A stretch of 49,198 bases of DNA from Chitinispirillales bacterium. Its GTDB lineage: Bacteria; Fibrobacterota; Chitinivibrionia; Chitinivibrionales; Chitinivibrionaceae. Position numbers and translations under genes: made by a program. A model generated the notes under the pieces. It was not told where the DNA came from. It was given only the letters and a program-made list of their open reading frames with translations, and did not search any database. Positions within the stretch are counted from its first letter, which is position 1, and each line of letters begins with the position of its first letter. The stretch spans positions 1-49,198 of the forward strand of contig JAIRUI010000046.1 of the NCBI GenBank assembly GCA_031254455.1, written 5' to 3'. This document shows positions 45,030 to 49,198 of the stretch, one piece after another.

Positions 45030-45652
45030 TTGCCGCCTATCTTTTGCGGAAGTTGCAAATGAGTCGCCATCGCCCAAAAACGAAGTCCGCTCGCAACAAT
45101 TGTCGCCGACAAAATTTGCCCGTATTCGTTAAAGCCGGCTTTTTTAGCCAAAAGCATAAAAATTACTCCTATAATTGAAGCGGTCGCGTAAAAATCACGT
45201 CTGAGAACTAACGGAATTTCACGAACTAAAACGTCCCGAATTATTCCTCCGCCGCATGACGTAATCATTCCCATCATAATAATTCCGACAACACCGAAAC
45301 CTGCCGAAATCGCCTTTGCGGCGCCGATTGCCGAGAAAATACCAAGCCCTATCGCATCAAAAATCTGAACAACGCTCCATTGCTTTTCGGAACGCCTTGC
45401 AATGCTTTCCGCTCTTGACAGAACAACGATTGAGCCTGTAATACAGATAATCAAGTAAAGTTCGTTTTGAAAACATGCAGGAGGAGTTTGACCTATCAAA
45501 ACATCTCTCACGATTCCGCCGAATACGCCGGTAACAATAGCCAAAACCGTAACGCCCAAAATATCCAAATTGTGTCTTACCCCGCGAACCGCTCCGGAAA
45601 CGGCAAACGCCAAAGTCCCCGCAATATCCAAAATCCACAAAAACATTTCCAT
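45026..45652 (-). CDS. UPF0126/TRIC-type membrane channel protein
   Basis: The 208-residue protein has seven hydrophobic segments in two repeated halves, each with the glycine motif GGIVRDVL (about 45-52) and GGGIIRDVLVREIPLVL (about 133-149). This is the pattern of UPF0126 proteins, the bacterial relatives of TRIC cation channels, such as YadS and YicG. Its ATG shares one base with the cvfB stop (TAATG). Substrate and role are not known from the sequence. Confidence 0.88.
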   Translation of the reverse strand: MEMFLWILDIAGTLAFAVSGAVRGVRHNLDILGVTVLAIVTGVFGGIVRDVLIGQTPPACFQNELYLIICITGSIVVLSRAESIARRSEKQWSVVQIFDAIGLGIFSAIGAAKAISAGFGVVGIIMMGMITSCGGGIIRDVLVREIPLVLRRDFYATASIIGVIFMLLAKKAGFNEYGQILSATIVASGLRFWAMATHLQLPQKIGGK

Positions 45653-46485
45653 TATCGGCTACTCCTGCGAATACCTTTCGCGTCCATAGTTATTTTACCG
45701 AATTTCATAAGATTTCCAGCCAATTTTTTGAAACTTTTTTTGCTTGTTCCAAACATGTCAAAAATTTCTTTAGGAGACGAACTGTCGTTTATCGGAAGAA
45801 ATCCTCCCGCATTCTCAAGTTTCTCTAATACCGCATTATAAAATTCGACTCTTACGTTTCCCATCGGCGCAAAAGTTAAAGTAATTTTCCCATCATTGCG
45901 AATTTCTCTGATATAGGCGATAAATTTATCGCCTATATCAGGAAGTTTTCTAAATTCCGAAATTTGAATCATTGCCGGACATTCGTCGTCCATAATAACC
46001 ATAACGCCAAAATCTTTAATTTCATAAACCATGCAATCAACTTTTTTCCCGTGCGGATAATTCTGAGCGTCCGGCTTTTTAAAAAATGGACGAAGGCGCG
46101 GAGTTGCAATCATCCTTTGAGATTTGTCGTCAAAAAGAATCCGCACTATCACACTTTCGCCAACTTTCAGCGCACCCAGCATCTGCCCGTGCGGAACAAG
46201 TAAATCTTTTGAAATTCCCCAATCTAAAAACGCACCGAATTTATTTACGTCTTTAACTTTCAAATGTGCAAATTGATTAACAACCGCTTTTGGGGTTTCT
46301 GTCGTAGCGACAGGTCTGTCAAGCGAATCGCAGTAAACGAAAACTTTTATTTTGTCACCGACGTCTAAGTTTTGCAGAAAATACGTCCCCGGAAAAAACA
46401 CTTCCCGTCCCTCGTCATCTCCCAGATACGCACCATTGGCAACGATTCTTTCGACCTCAAGTTCGTTAAAATTTCCTATCTCCAC
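45652..46485 (-). CDS. cvfB: CvfB-like S1 RNA-binding protein
   Basis: The 277-residue protein has S1-type OB folds with the patterns VNKFGAFLDWGISKDLLVPHG at about 78-98 and EIKDFGVMVIMDDEC further on, followed by a winged-helix-like C-terminus (FDMFGTSKKSFKKLAGNL). This is the arrangement of CvfB (YitL), which binds RNA and affects virulence gene expression in Firmicutes. The start is a GTG at 46485, directly after the TGA of the previous gene. It is followed with a one-base overlap by the UPF0126 gene. Confidence 0.87.
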   Translation of the reverse strand: MEIGNFNELEVERIVANGAYLGDDEGREVFFPGTYFLQNLDVGDKIKVFVYCDSLDRPVATTETPKAVVNQFAHLKVKDVNKFGAFLDWGISKDLLVPHGQMLGALKVGESVIVRILFDDKSQRMIATPRLRPFFKKPDAQNYPHGKKVDCMVYEIKDFGVMVIMDDECPAMIQISEFRKLPDIGDKFIAYIREIRNDGKITLTFAPMGNVRVEFYNAVLEKLENAGGFLPINDSSSPKEIFDMFGTSKKSFKKLAGNLMKFGKITMDAKGIRRSSR

Positions 46486-47061
46486 TCACTCTCCGTCTTT
46501 TTTGAATTTTTGCGCCTCGCCTTTGAGTATTGGAATTTGTTCGCCTCGAAACCCAAGCAGTGAAATCTCAGCCTTAGCAAATTTGTCGCACTTACTTTTC
46601 ATCTCAAAAGGCGCGCTTGTTTGATAATATTTTTCACCGCCTCGCGTATATTCGACCGATTCGTAATATTTTCCGTCGGGAACATAAAACTTTACAGTGT
46701 CGCCGCAAACTCCGCTTTTTTCTCCAAGTAGTTTTTCATCGCCGTCCGACAACACTTCCCGCAATTTAACTCTTGCGTCGTCGCTTGTCGTCACAATAAA
46801 AATTATTTCGTTTTTATTTTTAACGATCAAATTATCCCCCAAAATAAATTCCCGTATTCCGGAAATATCTTGCCCGTCATAAAGTTTTATTGATTTCTTA
46901 AAAATTGAGATGGTTTCATTCCCGTTTTTAAGCGTTAAACTTCCTTTGTTTTCACAAATCAGATCGCCTGAAACGTAAGTTCCGTCCTTAAGCGTAAATT
47001 CAATCGCAAACACACAAAGCGGAATTAAGGTTAAAATTAGAAATTTTTTCAATTTTTGCAT
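46486..47061 (-). CDS. exported hypothetical protein
   Basis: The 191-residue protein has a signal peptide (MQKLKKFLILTLIPLCVFA) followed by a small beta-rich domain, FTLKDGTYVSGDLICENKGSL, resembling Sm-like or DUF-type folds that begin with LKDGT-x-x-G, and later YYESVEYTRGGEKYYQT. It is first in the operon with cvfB, the UPF0126 channel and apbE. The ATG at 47061 has AGGAAAGG upstream. I do not recognise a function. Confidence 0.6.
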   Translation of the reverse strand: MQKLKKFLILTLIPLCVFAIEFTLKDGTYVSGDLICENKGSLTLKNGNETISIFKKSIKLYDGQDISGIREFILGDNLIVKNKNEIIFIVTTSDDARVKLREVLSDGDEKLLGEKSGVCGDTVKFYVPDGKYYESVEYTRGGEKYYQTSAPFEMKSKCDKFAKAEISLLGFRGEQIPILKGEAQKFKKDGE

Positions 47062-47297
47062 CCTTTCCTATAATTTCTTTGTAAAAATAATTTCTGCACG
47101 TTTAATATTAAAAGAATTTAATCTGAAATAATAAAAGAAAAATTCATTAAAATTATCTTAACTTAATAGATATAGACTTTCTACAAATGATATATAGTAT
47201 TTTGTGAGAAAGAGATGAAAAATATATATAAACAATAATTTTTTTATGATTAACTTAAATTGAACCGTTTAGTAATTTCACGAATAAAAGAGAAAAA

Positions 47298-48587
47298 ATG
47301 CAGAAAAAAGAATCTCCGATAAATGTAATTTTCCTGTTTATGGCGGTAGTTTCGGTCGCCGTAGCGGGATTTAACGGGAAAATGCCGGAATTAAACACCG
47401 CTATTTTCGAATCTGCGAAGGGCGCGGTAGCGTTGGCGATCGGATTAATAGGACCGATGGCGTTATGGTTAGGCGTTATGTTTTTGCTTGAAAAAGCGGG
47501 ACTTTTGAGCGTTGTCGCACTAAAATTGCAGCCTGTTTTAAGCAAACTTTTTCCATCAATTCCGGCAAACCATCCTGCGATGTCCGCTATAATAATGAAT
47601 TTGTCGGCGAATATGCTCGGACTTGGAAGCGCGGCGACTCCGATGGGTATAAAAGCAATGCAGGAATTGGAAAAATTAACTCCAGAAAAAGGTACCGCCA
47701 CCGACGATATGATTTTGTTTTTGGCGATAAACACAAGCAGCGTAACTATTCTTCCATTAGGCGTAATAACGGTTCGAGCAAGCGCCGGAGTTCAAAATCC
47801 CGCTTCTATAATTTTGCCGACGCTTTTGGCGACGATTTGCTCGACGACCGTCGCGATTATTTGTACTAAATTTCTTGCGAAACGGAATCCTATGCCGTCC
47901 GTCGTCCCGCTGGAAGAATTGAAAAGAATTGAAAATATAGAAAAATCCGCCGAAAAGCCGCAACTTTCGCCTGCGTTTGTAATTTTGTCCTCGGCGATTC
48001 TCATTTCTATAGCGTTTTCGATATACAAACACGTAATAACGCAAGGGTTGACGTTAAACAAGGATTTGGTTTCGTCTGCGGCATCGTATCTTGTTCCGCT
48101 TTTACTGGCGGTATTTATACTTTACGGGAAACTTCATCAAAAACCTGTTTATGAAACAATCTGCGAAGGAGCCAAAGGCGGTTTTGAAACGGTAATTCGT
48201 ATAATTCCATATATGGTCACGGTTTTTGTCGCGATAGGAATGCTTAGGGCGAGCGGAACTTTAGATATGATAAACTGGGTATTGTCGCCTGTTTTGTCGC
48301 TTGTAGGAATGCCGGCGGAAGCGTTGTCGGTCGGACTTATGCGTCCGCTTTCCGGGACAGGGTCTTTTGCCGTAATGGCGGAAATAGTACAAAAACAACC
48401 CAACACATTTCTTGCCGATTTGGTTTCCGTAATGCAGGGTTCGACGGATACTACCTTTTATGTTTTGGCGGTATATTTCGGCGCCGCCGGAATTGTAAGG
48501 ACGCGATACGCCGTTCCTGCGGCGCTGTCGAGCGACGTTGCCGGAATTACGGCTTCACTGTTTTTTTCGAGACTGTTTCTTGGCTGA
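47298..48587 (+). CDS. fused SpmA-SpmB (nucleoside-recognition/Gate domain) membrane protein
   Basis: The 429-residue protein joins the two spore-maturation-type proteins in one chain. The first half has GAVALAIGLIGPMALWLGVM, MNLSANMLGLGSAATPMGIKAM and INTSSVTILPLGVI (SpmA). The second half has AKGGFETVIRIIPYMVTV, MRPLSGTGSFAVM and GSTDTTFYVLAVYFG (SpmB). Both are Gate-domain membrane proteins with unknown substrate. In Bacillus they work in spore core dehydration; fused forms occur in many non-sporulating Gram-negatives, where the role is unknown. The start has a weak AAGAG stretch, in a 236-nt divergent intergenic region. Confidence 0.9.
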   Translation: MQKKESPINVIFLFMAVVSVAVAGFNGKMPELNTAIFESAKGAVALAIGLIGPMALWLGVMFLLEKAGLLSVVALKLQPVLSKLFPSIPANHPAMSAIIMNLSANMLGLGSAATPMGIKAMQELEKLTPEKGTATDDMILFLAINTSSVTILPLGVITVRASAGVQNPASIILPTLLATICSTTVAIICTKFLAKRNPMPSVVPLEELKRIENIEKSAEKPQLSPAFVILSSAILISIAFSIYKHVITQGLTLNKDLVSSAASYLVPLLLAVFILYGKLHQKPVYETICEGAKGGFETVIRIIPYMVTVFVAIGMLRASGTLDMINWVLSPVLSLVGMPAEALSVGLMRPLSGTGSFAVMAEIVQKQPNTFLADLVSVMQGSTDTTFYVLAVYFGAAGIVRTRYAVPAALSSDVAGITASLFFSRLFLG

Positions 48588-48605
48588 GACCGCATTATCC
48601 GATAA

Positions 48606-48704
48606 AGGCGATATTATGACAAACATTCCCGCCGTATTGGTGAACCAAGTAAACCTCCAAAATCAGATACACCAAGATTGAAAAAGAAATCAGAAAACAT
48701 ATAG
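48606..48704 (+). pseudogene. orphan C-terminal fragment, polymorphic-toxin-like
   Basis: Right after a TAA at 48603-48605 one frame reads RRYYDKHSRRIGEPSKPPK and then SDTPRLKKKSENI with a TAG at 48702-48704. There is no start codon or ribosome-binding site. The HS-RR-x-GEP-x-KPP pattern resembles C-terminal ends of RHS and other polymorphic toxins, from memory of such families; this is not proven. The next gene begins 7 nt later, as immunity genes do after toxin genes. I interpret this as the 3' end of a toxin gene whose upstream part has been lost. Confidence 0.4.
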
Positions 48705-48711
48705 GGAACTT

Positions 48712-48999
48712 ATGAAATTTGATAATATTGATAAACTTTTATCAGAAGCAAAAGAAAAATCGCGCAAAAGACTTTTGTTTGATTTTTCTTTTGGTAAAAT
48801 AGTATTAAAATGCCTTTTATTGGTTGATAATAGAGTTTTAATGATGTCAATTAAAACGCAACCCATCGGACATAGTATAAGTTTTAATGAAAATGATTTT
48901 ATATCAGCTTTTTTACCGTCAGAGTTCTATAATTCAGTAAAATATGAAATAAAAAACACATATAATAATTATGAAGCAAATTCAATACTGATACAATAG
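48712..48999 (+). CDS. small hypothetical protein, possible immunity protein
   Basis: The 95-residue acidic/Asn-rich protein has no signal peptide or membrane segment, so it should be cytoplasmic. AGGGA lies five bases before the ATG, inside the end of the toxin-tail-like fragment. It has alternating strands and helices (RLLFDFSFGKIVLKCLLLV) and no family I recognise. Its position behind a toxin-like tail suggests an immunity protein. The stop is at the boundary of the insertion sequence, so the gene may be cut or its end may be formed by the insertion. Confidence 0.5.
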   Translation: MKFDNIDKLLSEAKEKSRKRLLFDFSFGKIVLKCLLLVDNRVLMMSIKTQPIGHSISFNENDFISAFLPSEFYNSVKYEIKNTYNNYEANSILIQ

Positions 49000-49198
49000 A
49001 CCTCTTGCGAAATCAATAATTATTTTCATAATTGCATATTCCCGCTATTAAATTAAACCTTAGTTTAAATCTTTTTCTCCTGTTTCTGTATTTTTCAGAT
49101 ATTACCTTAAATCTTTTGATAAAACCGATAGCGTGTTCGTTTTTTACACGTTTACTTGAAATTTGCCTATTATGCTCTTTTTCCGCAGACGTTAAAGG
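49000..49198. mobile_element. end of an IS5-type insertion sequence (cut by window edge)
   Basis: The element's outer end is GACCTCTTGCGAAAT at about 49000-49014, which resembles the GAGACCTTTGCA-type terminal repeats of IS427/IS1031-group elements. The transposase gene lies inside on the minus strand. The other end is beyond the window, so size and target duplication cannot be seen. Confidence 0.75.
49013..49198 (-). CDS. IS5-family transposase, C-terminal 61 residues
   Basis: The frame is open from the window edge to the TGA at 49013-49015. The residues include EKEHNRQISSKRVKNEHAIG, with the last catalytic Glu of the DDE triad in NEHAIG, then IKRFKVISEKYRNRRKRF and RFNLIAGICNYE. This is the DDE_Tnp_4-type C-terminus. 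The gene runs leftwards and ends inside the terminal repeat region. Whether the copy is intact cannot be judged from this part. Confidence 0.9.
   Translation of the reverse strand, partial: PLTSAEKEHNRQISSKRVKNEHAIGFIKRFKVISEKYRNRRKRFKLRFNLIAGICNYENNY

Noticed and set aside
1..49198. CRISPR array, tRNA or rRNA genes
   Set aside because: No regularly spaced direct repeats, no tRNA T-loop patterns in gaps and no rRNA-like sequence were seen by eye.

Overview
The window is a gene-dense chromosomal segment of an AT-rich Gram-negative bacterium. An LPS heptose kinase, several outer-membrane-type proteins, lipoproteins, and flagellar P- and L-ring genes all point to a two-membrane cell with external flagella. 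One exported CE4-type deacetylase ends in a domain resembling type IX secretion sorting tails. That, together with sigma-54 flagellar promoters and large hybrid sensor kinases, would fit a motile member of the Fibrobacterota/FCB side of the tree. This taxonomic guess is inference; no rRNA or tRNA gene was seen. TTG and GTG starts are used several times (hldA, trhP, the PEGA protein, cvfB, probably the GT2 gene).

Layout. 1-9.4 kb, mostly minus strand: start of an exported protein running off the left edge, tsaB, a lipoprotein, pta, an outer-membrane protein, hldA, a CE4 deacetylase with a sorting tail, and a hybrid histidine kinase. 9.6-10.9 kb: enolase. 11-18.8 kb, minus strand, one tightly packed string: HD-GYP response regulator, hybrid kinase with Hpt domain, EcoRI-type DNA methyltransferase, DUF262-HNH nuclease, coiled-coil envelope protein, small lipoprotein. 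19-22.7 kb, plus strand: flgG-flgA and flgH-flgI, each pair behind its own sigma-54 promoter. 22.9-24.4 kb: secreted coiled-coil protein with a possibly broken 3' end and an unknown downstream gene, followed by an unexplained structured intergenic region.

24.8-36.3 kb, plus strand: murU-like and amgK (peptidoglycan recycling), argC, holB-ricT-metG, an flgM-like gene behind a sigma-28-type promoter, a lone fumarase beta-type subunit, trhP, a dihydroorotase homologue that has lost most metal ligands, and a GT2 glycosyltransferase. 36.3-47.1 kb: a very large metallopeptidase/propeller/outer-membrane fusion, a membrane HD-GYP protein, three envelope proteins, and an overlapping operon (unknown exported protein, cvfB, UPF0126 channel, apbE). 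47.3 kb to the end: fused spmA-spmB, a toxin-tail-like fragment with a possible immunity gene, and the end of an IS5-type insertion sequence cut by the window edge.

How it fits together. Signalling is prominent: two Cache-containing hybrid kinases and two HD-GYP c-di-GMP phosphodiesterases lie near flagellar genes, and both sigma-54 and sigma-28 style promoters are visible. The most unusual items are (i) a restriction-modification-like methylase/nuclease pair inside the kinase/regulator gene string, (ii) the probably non-catalytic dihydroorotase, (iii) the peptidase-propeller-barrel fusion, (iv) the crossing inverted repeats at 24470-24628, and (v) the toxin-tail/immunity-like remnant against the insertion sequence.
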